Assembly: GCF_003350545.1 (NCBI RefSeq)
Contig: NZ_QQBA01000001.1
Location: 124,001-188,000, forward strand
Length of the DNA stretch: 64,000 nt
Source of the DNA: Flavobacterium glaciei
Lineage (GTDB): Bacteria; Bacteroidota; Bacteroidia; Flavobacteriales; Flavobacteriaceae
Direction: 5' to 3'
A program made the position numbers and the translations under genes. Under the pieces are notes generated by a model. That model was not told the origin of the DNA. It made no database searches and saw only the letters and a list, made by a program, of their open reading frames with translations. Positions 37,626 to 46,057 of this stretch are shown here, in pieces (position 1 is the stretch's first letter; every line of letters begins with the position of its first letter).

Positions 37626-38324
37626 ATGAAATTCAGTTCAATATTCCTAGTAATCACATCTTTTGCTTTTTTGTCTTGTCAAGGCCAAGGCACAAAGGAA
37701 AGCCAAACTATAGATGCAAAAGTTTTTAGTACAAAAATTGCAGCAACACCAAATCCGCAAATTCTGGATGTACGAACCCCTGCGGAATTTTCGTCAGACC
37801 ATATCGACAAAGCAGTAAATATAGATTGGCTTGGAGATAGCTTTGTTGCAGGAGTAGAAAAACTAGACAAAACAAAACCTGTTTTTGTGTATTGCAAAAG
37901 TGGCGGAAGAAGTCAAAGTGCCGTTGAAAAACTGGAAGAACTTGGCTTTACTGATGTTTACCAATTACAAGGAGGAATTTTAAAATGGGATGCTGCAGGA
38001 CTATCCAAACCAAATAACAAAATTACAGGAATGACTGTGCAGGACTATAATAAATTACTAGACTCCGATAAAAAAGTATTGGTTAGTTTTTATGCAGAAT
38101 GGTGTGCACCATGCAAAAAAATGACACCATACATCACAAAAATGCAAACTGAACTAGCAGATAGCGTAACCATTATACGATTGGATGCCGATAAAAACAA
38201 AACCTTAATGACCGAAATGAAAATCAGTGAACTTCCTACCTTATTACTATATGAAAAAACAGCAGTAAAATGGAAAAAATCCGGTTTCATTAGCGAAGAA
38301 GAATTAAGAAAACAAATACAGTAG
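37626..38324 (+). CDS. Rhodanese-thioredoxin fusion lipoprotein
   Basis: A 232-residue putative lipoprotein: signal sequence with lipobox FLSC (Cys ~19), a rhodanese domain (~30-125; VRTPAEFSSDHIDKAVNIDW, active-site loop VYCKSGGRSQSAVEKL with Cys ~90), then a thioredoxin domain (~140-232) with WCAPCKK (~158-164). The rhodanese half can bind sulfur and the thioredoxin half can carry out disulfide exchange, so it may couple sulfane-sulfur and thiol chemistry in the periplasm; that is inference. The two domains are in one uninterrupted frame. DUF2461 follows after 6 bp. Confidence 0.88.
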   Translation: MKFSSIFLVITSFAFLSCQGQGTKESQTIDAKVFSTKIAATPNPQILDVRTPAEFSSDHIDKAVNIDWLGDSFVAGVEKLDKTKPVFVYCKSGGRSQSAVEKLEELGFTDVYQLQGGILKWDAAGLSKPNNKITGMTVQDYNKLLDSDKKVLVSFYAEWCAPCKKMTPYITKMQTELADSVTIIRLDADKNKTLMTEMKISELPTLLLYEKTAVKWKKSGFISEEELRKQIQ

Positions 38325-38330
38325 TACAAG

Positions 38331-39002
38331 ATGCTTTCAAAAGAAACACTACAATTTCTGGATGATTTAAAAGCCAATAACAACCGAGATTGGTTTTTAG
38401 AAAATAAAAAACGCTACGAAGCTTTCAAGAAAGATTACCAGCAATTAGTTGCTGATTTACTGGACGCTATGAAACCACTAGATCCATCACTGGAAATGCT
38501 GGAAGTTAAAAATTGTACGTTCAGAATCAATCGCGACATTCGGTTTTCTAAAGACAAAACACCTTACAAATCTCATTTGGGAATCTGGCTTTCGTCTGGT
38601 GCAAAAGGTCTGAATCGTTCTGGTTATTACATTCACCTAGAAAAAGGCGCCAGTTTTATTGCTGGTGGTTTATACTGTCCAGAATCCGAGGATTTAAAAA
38701 AAATGCGCAAAGAAATTGCTTTTTTCCATGATGATTTAGAGGCTATTCTTGATGAAAAAGATTTCAAAAGAGAATTTGGCGATTTTGATAGAAATGAAAA
38801 AGATACTTTAAAAAACCCACCAAGAGGCTACGACAAAGAACATCCAGCGATAGAATTATTAAAACTAAAGAGTTTTGAAGCTACTCAAAAAATTGAATTC
38901 AGCGCAGCATCCAAAAAAGATTTTGTTGCTGTAATGAGTCAAAAACTGATTGCGCTAAAACCATTGAACGATTTCATTAATCGCGCCTTAACGTCGGAAT
39001 AA
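38331..39002 (+). CDS. DUF2461 family protein
   Basis: A 223-residue cytoplasmic protein of the DUF2461 (TIGR02453) family. Typical segments are LKANNNRDWFLENKKRYEAF, FRINRDIRFSKDKTPYKSHLG and GYYIHLEKGASFIAGGLYCP. No catalytic role is known for the family. It lies 6 bp after the rhodanese-thioredoxin gene and 5 bp before a glycosyltransferase, so it is in their operon. Confidence 0.88.
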   Translation: MLSKETLQFLDDLKANNNRDWFLENKKRYEAFKKDYQQLVADLLDAMKPLDPSLEMLEVKNCTFRINRDIRFSKDKTPYKSHLGIWLSSGAKGLNRSGYYIHLEKGASFIAGGLYCPESEDLKKMRKEIAFFHDDLEAILDEKDFKREFGDFDRNEKDTLKNPPRGYDKEHPAIELLKLKSFEATQKIEFSAASKKDFVAVMSQKLIALKPLNDFINRALTSE

Positions 39003-39007
39003 TCACA

Positions 39008-40075
39008 ATGAAAAAAAGGAAAATACTTTTTCTTGGAGAATCCTACAGAGCCGATGCCATCACTTGGATGAACGGACTCAAGGAATTTGGCGATTTTGAA
39101 ATTATCACTTGGGAATTAAAAATGCCCAGCGATTGTTTTAAAAACCGAATTTTAAGGATTTTTGAATTTGAATTGGCTATTTTCAAAATCAGAAAATTAA
39201 TTCAATTGCAGAAACCGGATATGGTTATTGCAGAACGAACCACCAGCTACGGCTTTCTTGCTGCATTATCAGGAGTAAAACCTGTTGCGATCGCACAACA
39301 AGGCAGAACAGATTTGTGGCCTGAAACTTCCATTTTACTCCCGTTAAAAAAAATGATTCAAAATTATGCGTTTAAAAAAGCGGATTTAATTCATGCTTGG
39401 GGACCCGTGATGACTATTTCTATGATGGAAGCCAAAGTAGATATGAATAAAGTCTTGATATTGCCTAAGGGAATTGATTTGGAGAAATTTAGCAATCAAA
39501 ACAGTGCCAATCCTGAAAAAATCTGTGCTATAGTCACGCGTTCATTACTACCAGAATACCGCCATGATATTATTTTAAAAGCATTTGCAATTCTAAATCA
39601 AAAAGGAACAGATTTTGTATTGACGATTATAGGAGACGGAGCACAACTTGAAACATTGAAAAACTTAGCAAAAAATTTAGGAATCGAAAATAAAGTGAAA
39701 TTTACAGGAAGAATCCCAAATACTGAATTACCAAAACTATTACAAGAATCTAACATATATATTAGTATGCCCATAACCGAAGGTGTTTCAGCCTCATTAT
39801 TTGAAGCAATGGCTACAAATTGCTATCCGATAGTTAGTGATATTGCAGGAAATCAAAGTTGGATTAAACATAAAGAAAATGGCCAATTAGTTCCAGTTGA
39901 CGATTATAAAGTGCTCGCAGAAGAATTAATATGGGCATTTGAAAACAATAAACAAAGAAATGAAGCCGTTTTGAAAAATAGAATATTTATAAAAAAAAAT
40001 GCAGACTACTCTACCAATATGAAAATTATCGCCCAAAAATACCACGAGATAATCGATGGATTAAATGTAAAATAA
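39008..40075 (+). CDS. Glycosyltransferase family 4-type protein
   Basis: A 355-residue GT-B glycosyltransferase. The C-terminal nucleotide-sugar domain shows VLILPKGIDLEKF, VTRSLLPEYRHDIILKAF, GDGAQLETLKNLA, VKFTGRIPNTELPKLL and the donor-binding EGVSASLFEAMA (E-x7-E motif, ~257-268). No transmembrane segment is seen. The acceptor and sugar are unknown; a role in surface polysaccharide or lipid glycosylation is likely but not shown by neighbours. Confidence 0.88.
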   Translation: MKKRKILFLGESYRADAITWMNGLKEFGDFEIITWELKMPSDCFKNRILRIFEFELAIFKIRKLIQLQKPDMVIAERTTSYGFLAALSGVKPVAIAQQGRTDLWPETSILLPLKKMIQNYAFKKADLIHAWGPVMTISMMEAKVDMNKVLILPKGIDLEKFSNQNSANPEKICAIVTRSLLPEYRHDIILKAFAILNQKGTDFVLTIIGDGAQLETLKNLAKNLGIENKVKFTGRIPNTELPKLLQESNIYISMPITEGVSASLFEAMATNCYPIVSDIAGNQSWIKHKENGQLVPVDDYKVLAEELIWAFENNKQRNEAVLKNRIFIKKNADYSTNMKIIAQKYHEIIDGLNVK

Positions 40076-40184
40076 GCTGTTCCTGAATTAATAGATTCTG
40101 TCTGATTGACAAAATTCACCAACAACTAAATTTTAATTCATATTTTTGACATAGGATTAAACAATACAAAACGCACTTTCTTTT

Positions 40185-41198
40185 ATGGAAATACAATCTA
40201 ATTTTTCACTAAAAAAATACAATACATTTGGCATTGAAGCCAAAGCAAAAAAGTTTGTGGCAATACATTCTGTGCAGGAATTGAAAAATGTTTTGCAAGA
40301 AAATAAGACCACTCAAAAATTTATTTTAGGCGGTGGAAGTAACATGCTTTTGACAAAGGATATTGATGCGCTTGTCATTCATATCGATTTAAAAGGCAAG
40401 AAAATTATTGAAGAAAATGATAATTTTGTTTGGGTCGAAAGTCAGGCTGGGGAGAGTTGGCATGAATTTGTGCTTTGGACTATTGATCAGAATTTGGGTG
40501 GATTAGAAAACATGTCACTTATTCCCGGAAACGTAGGGACTACGCCGGTACAAAACATAGGTGCGTATGGTACCGAAATAAAAGATACTTTTGTTTCCTG
40601 CGAAGCAATGACGATAGAAAGTCAGGAAATAAAGACGTTTACTAACGAAGAATGTAATTTTGGATACCGAGAAAGCGTTTTCAAAAATGAAGCTAAAAAT
40701 CAATACATTATCACATCGGTTGTTTTTAAATTGACAAAAAACAATCATAAAATTAATATTTTGTACGGAGATATTTCATCTGAATTAGCTAAAAATAACA
40801 TCACAAATCCTACTTTAAAAGATATCAGTAACGCCGTAATTGCCATTCGACAAAGCAAATTACCAGACCCAAAAGAACTGGGAAACAGTGGTAGTTTTTT
40901 TAAAAATCCAATACTACTGAAATCAGATTTCAAAAAAATACATCAGCAATTCCCTGAAATGAAGTATTTTGATATTTCTGAAACCGAAGTTAAAGTTCCC
41001 GCTGGCTGGCTAATCGAGCAAGCAGGCTTCAAAGGAAAACGTTTTGGTGATGCCGGAATCCATAAAAACCAAGCTTTGGTTTTAGTGAATTATGGAAACG
41101 CAACAGGTCAGGAAATTTTGAATGTTTCAAAAGATATTCAGGAAACAGTTTTCAAAATATTCGGTATTCATATTGAAGCTGAAGTAAATGTGATTTAG
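40185..41198 (+). CDS. murB: UDP-N-acetylenolpyruvoylglucosamine reductase
   Basis: A 337-residue FAD enzyme making UDP-N-acetylmuramate for peptidoglycan. It begins FSLKKYNTFGIEA, and has the FAD motif FILGGGSNMLL (~47-57), the signature SLIPGNVGTTPVQNIGAYG (~107-125) and the active-site serine in NSGSFFKNP (~235). The length and loop pattern are of type I MurB. It is monocistronic as far as can be seen. Confidence 0.96.
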   Translation: MEIQSNFSLKKYNTFGIEAKAKKFVAIHSVQELKNVLQENKTTQKFILGGGSNMLLTKDIDALVIHIDLKGKKIIEENDNFVWVESQAGESWHEFVLWTIDQNLGGLENMSLIPGNVGTTPVQNIGAYGTEIKDTFVSCEAMTIESQEIKTFTNEECNFGYRESVFKNEAKNQYIITSVVFKLTKNNHKINILYGDISSELAKNNITNPTLKDISNAVIAIRQSKLPDPKELGNSGSFFKNPILLKSDFKKIHQQFPEMKYFDISETEVKVPAGWLIEQAGFKGKRFGDAGIHKNQALVLVNYGNATGQEILNVSKDIQETVFKIFGIHIEAEVNVI

Positions 41199-41203
41199 AT
41201 TTC

Positions 41204-41248
41204 AGCTGGCAGTGTTCAGTCGCAGTTTTCAGTTTAAAAAAAAAAAAA
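41204..41248. repeat. Degenerate CAGTTTTCAGT-type repeat and A13 homopolymer
   Basis: Downstream of murB, units like CAGTGTTCAGTCGCAGTTTTCAGT are followed by a run of 13 A. It looks like a decayed simple repeat of a type common in Flavobacterium spacers; the homopolymer may vary in length. Confidence 0.4.
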
Positions 41249-41329
41249 ATCGGAAATACATATTAATTTCAGATTATTAATACCAAAATAGTATTTCAAA
41301 ACTTCTAAATCCTAATTTTAAAATTAAAG

Positions 41330-41944
41330 ATGTACACTCCAGAAATTTACAAAAACGAAAATCAAGAAGAAATCAAAAAGTTTCTGCAAGAAAATAGTTT
41401 TGGAATTCTAATCAATCAAACAAATGGAAAATTGTGTGCTACGCATATTCCTCTAGAACTGGAAACCAACAAAGAAGGCAAAGACATTTTATCCGGGCAT
41501 ATATCTAAAGAAAATCCACAATGGAATGGCTTCATGGAAAATGACCAAATTTTAGCAGTATTTTCAGGACCTCACAGTTATATTTCTTCCTCTTGGTACG
41601 ACCATGAAAATGTACCTACATGGAACTATATTGCCGTTCATGTGTATGGAAAAATCAAAATTATTGAAGGCGAAGCCGTCATAGAATCCTTAAAAAAGTT
41701 AGTGGATAAGTACGAACAAAATTCAGAGAACCCAGTTCGCATTGAAGATTTGTCTCAGAAAACCATGATGCAATCCCGAGGTATTGTTGCGTTTGAAATT
41801 GAGATTACTGAAATACAAGCTACAAAAAAAATGTCCCAGAACAGAGACGAAAAAAACAAACAAAACATCATTTCTGAATTAGAAAAAGTAAATTCAAATC
41901 AGTCCATTGCTATTGCAAATGGGATGAAGAAATGCCCAATATAA
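41330..41944 (+). CDS. PaiB-like FMN-binding protein
   Basis: A 204-residue protein of the FMN-binding negative transcriptional regulator (PaiB) family, which has a split-barrel flavin fold. Typical are MYTPEIYKNENQEEIKKFL, GHISKENPQW, VFSGPHSYISSSWY and VPTWNYIAVHVYGKIKI. The family regulates in Bacillus but may have an oxidoreductase role elsewhere. No partner regulator is adjacent. Confidence 0.88.
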   Translation: MYTPEIYKNENQEEIKKFLQENSFGILINQTNGKLCATHIPLELETNKEGKDILSGHISKENPQWNGFMENDQILAVFSGPHSYISSSWYDHENVPTWNYIAVHVYGKIKIIEGEAVIESLKKLVDKYEQNSENPVRIEDLSQKTMMQSRGIVAFEIEITEIQATKKMSQNRDEKNKQNIISELEKVNSNQSIAIANGMKKCPI

Positions 41945-42031
41945 ATTCTTTCGAAATTCACAGATTGTATTTAACAAATCACAATTCTATTCATACCTTT
42001 GCACTCGATTTAAAAAATTCATTAAACTCAG

Positions 42032-43138
42032 ATGCTTATACTAATTCTTTACTTTTTTATTTTTATTGTTATTGTTCAAATTTCGTATTATTTAGGCGCT
42101 TTTGGGAAATTTGCTTTCGCTAAAACACAAAAAATAACACCAAAAAGGATCCCAATTTCGGTGATTGTTTGTGCTAAAAACGAAGAGGAAAATGTCGCAA
42201 ACTTTATTCCTCTACTAGCAGAACAAAACTATCCTGATTTTGAAATTGTACTGATTGATGATGCATCAAGTGACGCTACTTTAGATGTTTTTGAAGGTTT
42301 TGAAAAGCAATATCCAAATGTTCGTTTAGTAAAAGTAGAAAATAACGAAGCTTTTTGGGGAAACAAAAAATACGCTTTGACATTAGGAATAAAAGCCGCT
42401 AAAAAAGATTATTTGCTATTCACCGATGCTGATTGCTACCCAACAACAAAAGAATGGATAACTGCTATGAGTTCTCAATTTACAATGCAAAAAACAATTG
42501 TTTTGGGTTATGGTAAATATGAAAAAATCCCAAATTCTTTTCTGAATAAAATAATTCGTTTTGAAACTTTATTGACAGCAATTCAATATTTTTCATGGGC
42601 AAAAATTGGATATCCATACATGGGCGTTGGAAGAAATTTAGCCTACAAAAAAGAAGAATTTTTCAATGTAAAAGGATTCATCGAACACATGCAGATACGT
42701 TCTGGAGATGATGATTTATTTGTAAACCAAGCGGCAAAAGCTAAAAACACAACAATTGCCTACACTCCCGAAAGTTTTACGCTTTCTAAACCAAAGACTA
42801 CTTATAAAGACTGGTTTGTCCAAAAAAGAAGACATATTGCTACGGCAAATTATTATAAACCATTCGATAAATTACAATTAGGAGCGTTCTACTGTTCGCA
42901 ATTACTGTTCATTGTACTGCCTATTATTTTGTTAGCATTTCAATTTCAATGGATATTAGTTTTAAGTTTAATTGCATTACGTTATCTTGTGGCATGGATT
43001 GTGGTAGGTTTTTCAGCAGGAAAACTAAAAGAAAATGATATCAAATTCTGGTATCCTATTGTTGAGTTAGCACTTGTCATCACGCAAATCAATATCTTTA
43101 TAACTAATATATTCTCAAAACCAGTACATTGGAAATAA
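42032..43138 (+). CDS. Glycosyltransferase family 2, membrane-associated
   Basis: A 368-residue GT-A glycosyltransferase. An N-terminal membrane helix (~2-22) precedes the GT2 domain: ISVIVCAKNEEENVANFIP, VLIDDASSDATLDV, the metal-binding DXD motif FTDADCYP (~129) and a QxxRR-like VQKRRHIATANYYKP (~268). Two C-terminal membrane helices (~290-310, 315-335, possibly a third near 348) follow. It resembles processive polysaccharide-type GT2 enzymes. It overlaps the ECF sigma factor's TTG start by 10 bp. A TACCTTTG -7-like element lies at 41994-42001. Confidence 0.9.
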   Translation: MLILILYFFIFIVIVQISYYLGAFGKFAFAKTQKITPKRIPISVIVCAKNEEENVANFIPLLAEQNYPDFEIVLIDDASSDATLDVFEGFEKQYPNVRLVKVENNEAFWGNKKYALTLGIKAAKKDYLLFTDADCYPTTKEWITAMSSQFTMQKTIVLGYGKYEKIPNSFLNKIIRFETLLTAIQYFSWAKIGYPYMGVGRNLAYKKEEFFNVKGFIEHMQIRSGDDDLFVNQAAKAKNTTIAYTPESFTLSKPKTTYKDWFVQKRRHIATANYYKPFDKLQLGAFYCSQLLFIVLPIILLAFQFQWILVLSLIALRYLVAWIVVGFSAGKLKENDIKFWYPIVELALVITQINIFITNIFSKPVHWK

Positions 43139-43680
43139 ACAAACAAATAGAAAAAGCAAAACAAGGCGATCAAATTGCCTTTACTTTTCTATTGGATTAT
43201 TATTGGAATGAAGTGTATGGTTTTATGTTAATACGCACCGAAAACGAAACAAATGCCGAGGATATTACCATCGAAACATTCTCGAAAGCATTTGATAAAA
43301 TAGGTACTTACAACTCGGAATTTCAGTTCAACACTTGGCTCATTGCAATTGCAAAAAACGTACACATCGACTTATTACGAAAAAAGAAATCAAGTCTATT
43401 TGTAGAAATTACTGATGATCAAGATCAGCAAGCCTACAATATTGCAGATACAACTCCATCTGCAGAAGATGAATTGATTACTGAACAAAATCTTTCTCGG
43501 CTATTGCAATTCATAAAAGAATTAAAGCCACATTATCAGGAAGTGATTCAGTTGCGCTATTTTCAGGAAATGAGTTACCAGGAAATCGCAAATAAAATTG
43601 ATGAACCTTTGAGTAATGTGAAGATTAAATTACTTCGTGCCAAAAAACTTCTGGCTGAAATTATTCAGAATAAAAGGTAG
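43129..43680 (+). CDS. ECF-type RNA polymerase sigma factor
   Basis: A 183-residue sigma-70 family factor of ECF type. Region 2 (~10-80) includes NAEDITIETFSKAFDKI and FNTWLIAIAKNVHIDLLRKKK; region 4 (~120-180) includes LKPHYQEVIQLRYFQEMSYQEIA and EPLSNVKIKLLRAKKLL. The start is TTG at 43129, overlapping the upstream GT2 stop by 10 bp; no ATG would preserve region 2. No anti-sigma factor is next to it: the downstream gene is TonB-like after a terminator. The regulon is unknown. Confidence 0.92.
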   Translation: MEINKQIEKAKQGDQIAFTFLLDYYWNEVYGFMLIRTENETNAEDITIETFSKAFDKIGTYNSEFQFNTWLIAIAKNVHIDLLRKKKSSLFVEITDDQDQQAYNIADTTPSAEDELITEQNLSRLLQFIKELKPHYQEVIQLRYFQEMSYQEIANKIDEPLSNVKIKLLRAKKLLAEIIQNKR

Positions 43681-43722
43681 CAATACTCTAAACAAAATAA
43701 TTAATCTACTTACATACTCTAC

Positions 43723-43757
43723 AAAGCGCCTTTATTAATTTGAATGCGCTTTTTTTT
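43723..43757 (+). terminator. Terminator after the sigma factor
   Basis: AAAGCGC (43723-43729) pairs with GCGCTTT (43746-43752) across a 16-nt loop and is followed by T8. The long loop lowers confidence. Confidence 0.65.
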
Positions 43758-43949
43758 GCGAATATCTACTCCATAATACTTATAAAGAAAACAATAAAAT
43801 AATGTTTAAGTTAAATAATTAAATATAATTCAACTAAAAACAAAAAAAATTATTAAATTTATATACTAGAAAATTAGTTTTACACGTTATGTAATAAAAA
43901 ACATCTCTGCTTATGATTTAATTGTACTTAACCACTAAATCCATAAATT

Positions 43950-44771
43950 ATGTCAAAACTAAGCATTTACGAGACCGGTTGGATCAACCTAGTATTTCAA
44001 GATCGAAACAAAGAATATGGCGCGTATCAATTACGCCAGGAAAGTACTAAAACTGCATTGTCAGCACTATTTATGGGTGTGTTATTTTTATCAGCGGCAA
44101 TAAGTATTCCCATAATCATTAACTATTTAAATCCTAATAAAGGAATCCCGATAAGTATACCTGAACTTACCAATACCGTGATCAAAATTACAAACATAAT
44201 TCCTAATCAGCTTGAAGAAAAAAAAATTCTTCCAGAGATAAAAACCAAAAGTATAGATATTCAAGTTAAAAACGACCAACTTGTTAATCCTGTAATTGTT
44301 CAGGCCTCACAAGCAAATCAAGAGATTGCAAAAAACACCGATAATACTAGTGCATCAAATACAAACAGTGAAGGTACTGGGACTATAGGAATTAATCCAA
44401 CTTCTTCTACAGAAACAGGAATCGAAACAGTAAAACCTGTTGATCTGGGTAATACAATTGTTAGTAGCGTAACTCTCGATAAACTACCTGAATTCCCTGG
44501 CGGAATTAACAAATTTTATAATTATGTTGGAAATAACTTTGAAAAACAAGAAATAGATGGCAGCGGATCAATTCGAGTATATGTTTCTTTTGTAATTGAA
44601 AGAGACGGAAGCATGACAGACATCCAAGTTAAAAGAGATCCTGGCTATGGTTTAGGCAAAGAAGCTGTTCGCGTATTGAAATCCTTAAAAACAAAGTGGA
44701 CACCCGGAATGATTGCTGGAAAACCAGTGCGAACTGCATATAATCTTCCCATTACGATACAAATGAATTAA
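43950..44771 (+). CDS. tonB: TonB family energy transducer
   Basis: A 273-residue inner-membrane-anchored periplasm-spanning protein. The N-terminus (IYETGWINLVFQDRNKEYGAYQLRQE) is the typical Bacteroidota TonB start, followed by one membrane helix (~40-60), a Pro/Lys-poor flexible linker and a C-terminal TonB domain (~180-273; LPEFPGGINKFYNYVGNNF, VYVSFVIERDGSM, LKTKWTPGMIAGKPVRTAYNLPI). It would power TonB-dependent outer-membrane receptors; no ExbB/ExbD gene is adjacent. The only receptor sequence in the window is the remnant at 62744-63442. Confidence 0.9.
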   Translation: MSKLSIYETGWINLVFQDRNKEYGAYQLRQESTKTALSALFMGVLFLSAAISIPIIINYLNPNKGIPISIPELTNTVIKITNIIPNQLEEKKILPEIKTKSIDIQVKNDQLVNPVIVQASQANQEIAKNTDNTSASNTNSEGTGTIGINPTSSTETGIETVKPVDLGNTIVSSVTLDKLPEFPGGINKFYNYVGNNFEKQEIDGSGSIRVYVSFVIERDGSMTDIQVKRDPGYGLGKEAVRVLKSLKTKWTPGMIAGKPVRTAYNLPITIQMN

Positions 44772-44775
44772 ACAC

Positions 44776-44810
44776 AAAAGCTTCAATTAATTTTGAAGCT
44801 TTTTTTTATC
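44776..44810 (+). terminator. Terminator of the TonB gene
   Basis: AAAAGCTTCAA (44776-44786) pairs perfectly with 44793-44803 across a TTAATT loop; a T-run follows, 5 bp after the stop. Confidence 0.88.
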
Positions 44811-45052
44811 CATATTATTTTATGCTTTCTATTTTAAACCAGTAAAAAGTTAAATCTACAACTGATTACTACACAAAAACAATATTGAATTTTGGAGTTC
44901 GGCAAATTATATTTACAGTTACATTTTGCTTGCAGTAAACAAAATTTGATTTAGAATACTCCTTAAAACAAGTAAATTTTACACACTAAAATCGTAGGCT
45001 TCTCTTTCATCAAATAAACATATAAAGGAATCCACAAATAAACTACATTCCT
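44811..45052. other. Intergenic region upstream of lipA
   Basis: About 240 bp of AT-rich DNA between the TonB terminator and the lipA promoter. I see no gene or clear repeat. Confidence 0.5.
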
Positions 45053-45060
45053 TATCTTTG
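45053..45060 (+). promoter_or_regulatory. Probable -7 element of lipA
   Basis: TATCTTTG matches TAnnTTTG 18 bp before the ATG at 45079. No TTG is found at the -33 position. Confidence 0.45.
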
Positions 45061-45078
45061 TGCTCTGAAAATTGATAT

Positions 45079-45978
45079 ATGGAAACTGTTTTAGAAAATA
45101 CTTTACCTGTAGAGACCCGAGGCGGAGCCGAAACGAGCGTAGCTAAACCTAAATGGCTGAAAGTAAAACTCCCAATTGGACAAAAATACACTGAGCTTCG
45201 TGGCTTAGTTGATAAATATAGTTTGAACACGATATGTACTTCCGGAAGTTGCCCAAACATGGGTGAATGCTGGGGCGAAGGAACAGCAACATTTATGATT
45301 TTAGGAAATGTGTGTACTCGCTCATGCGGTTTTTGTGGTGTAAAGACCGGAAGACCAGAAACTGTAGATTGGGATGAACCTGAAAAAGTGGCACGTTCTA
45401 TCAAAATCATGAATATCAAACACGCTGTAATTACAAGTGTTGACAGAGATGATTTGAAAGATGGAGGTTCAATTATTTGGATTGAAACCGTAAAAGCTAT
45501 TCGCAGAATGAATCCTAACACAACGCTAGAAACTCTGATTCCAGATTTTCAAGGTATCGAAAGAAACATTGATAGAATCGTTGAAGCAAATCCTGAAGTA
45601 GTTTCTCATAATGTAGAAACCGTCCGCAGATTAACACGCGAAGTACGTATTCAGGCAAAATACGACAGAAGTCTTGAAGTATTGCGTTACTTAAAAGAAA
45701 AAGGAATTAATAGAACAAAGTCGGGTATTATGCTTGGTCTTGGAGAACAAGAAGAAGAAGTGTACCAAACCATGCGTGATTTGCGCGAAGCTAATGTGGA
45801 TATTGTTACCATCGGCCAATACTTGCAGCCGAGCAAAAAACACTTGCCCGTAAAGGAATTTATAACGCCGGAACAATTTGCTAAATACGAGCAATTTGGT
45901 TTGGAATTAGGATTCCGTCATGTTGAAAGTGGCCCATTAGTTCGTTCTTCGTACAAAGCACAAAAACATATATTGTAG
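45079..45978 (+). CDS. lipA: Lipoyl synthase
   Basis: A 299-residue radical SAM enzyme inserting two sulfurs into octanoyl groups. Both iron-sulfur sites are present: auxiliary-cluster cysteines in [12 protein letters not shown] (~54-65) and the radical [11 protein letters not shown] (~80-87). The closing serine motif VRSSYKAQ is also there. The N-terminus carries an unusual stretch [11 protein letters not shown] encoded by a 36-bp GC-rich patch (45109-45144), absent by memory from related LipA proteins; the core begins at [10 protein letters not shown]. It is probably active, since the patch lies before the catalytic domain and keeps the frame. Confidence 0.95.
   Translation: METVLENTLPVETRGGAETSVAKPKWLKVKLPIGQKYTELRGLVDKYSLNTICTSGSCPNMGECWGEGTATFMILGNVCTRSCGFCGVKTGRPETVDWDEPEKVARSIKIMNIKHAVITSVDRDDLKDGGSIIWIETVKAIRRMNPNTTLETLIPDFQGIERNIDRIVEANPEVVSHNVETVRRLTREVRIQAKYDRSLEVLRYLKEKGINRTKSGIMLGLGEQEEEVYQTMRDLREANVDIVTIGQYLQPSKKHLPVKEFITPEQFAKYEQFGLELGFRHVESGPLVRSSYKAQKHIL
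45109..45144 (+). repeat. GC-rich in-frame insertion within lipA
   Basis: A 36-bp patch at 64% GC (23 of 36) in a ~33% GC neighbourhood, encoding roughly [12 protein letters not shown] at the LipA N-terminus. The wording (GAGACCCGAGGCGG, GAAACGAGCGTAGC) looks like a dispersed repeat rather than coding sequence. Confidence 0.45.
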
Positions 45979-45989
45979 TCGAATGTTGT

Positions 45990-46034
45990 AAAGTCAGAAA
46001 GTCGAAAGGCTTGATATCTTGACTTTCTTACTTT
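45990..46034. repeat. Dispersed AAAGTC/GACTTT hairpin repeat
   Basis: AAAGTCAGAAAGTC (45990-46003) pairs with 46021-46034 with one mismatch, between lipA and the GAPDH gene. More TTAAGACTT units follow up to 46057. Confidence 0.6.
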
Positions 46035-46057
46035 GATACTTTAAGACTTTAAGACTT

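Noticed and set aside
41932..42123. 63-codon frame before the GT2 gene
   Set aside because: It overlaps the GT2 start in another frame and contains no conserved features.
44979..45521. 180-codon minus-strand frame opposite lipA
   Set aside because: LipA motifs on the plus strand are unambiguous; the opposite frame is incidental.
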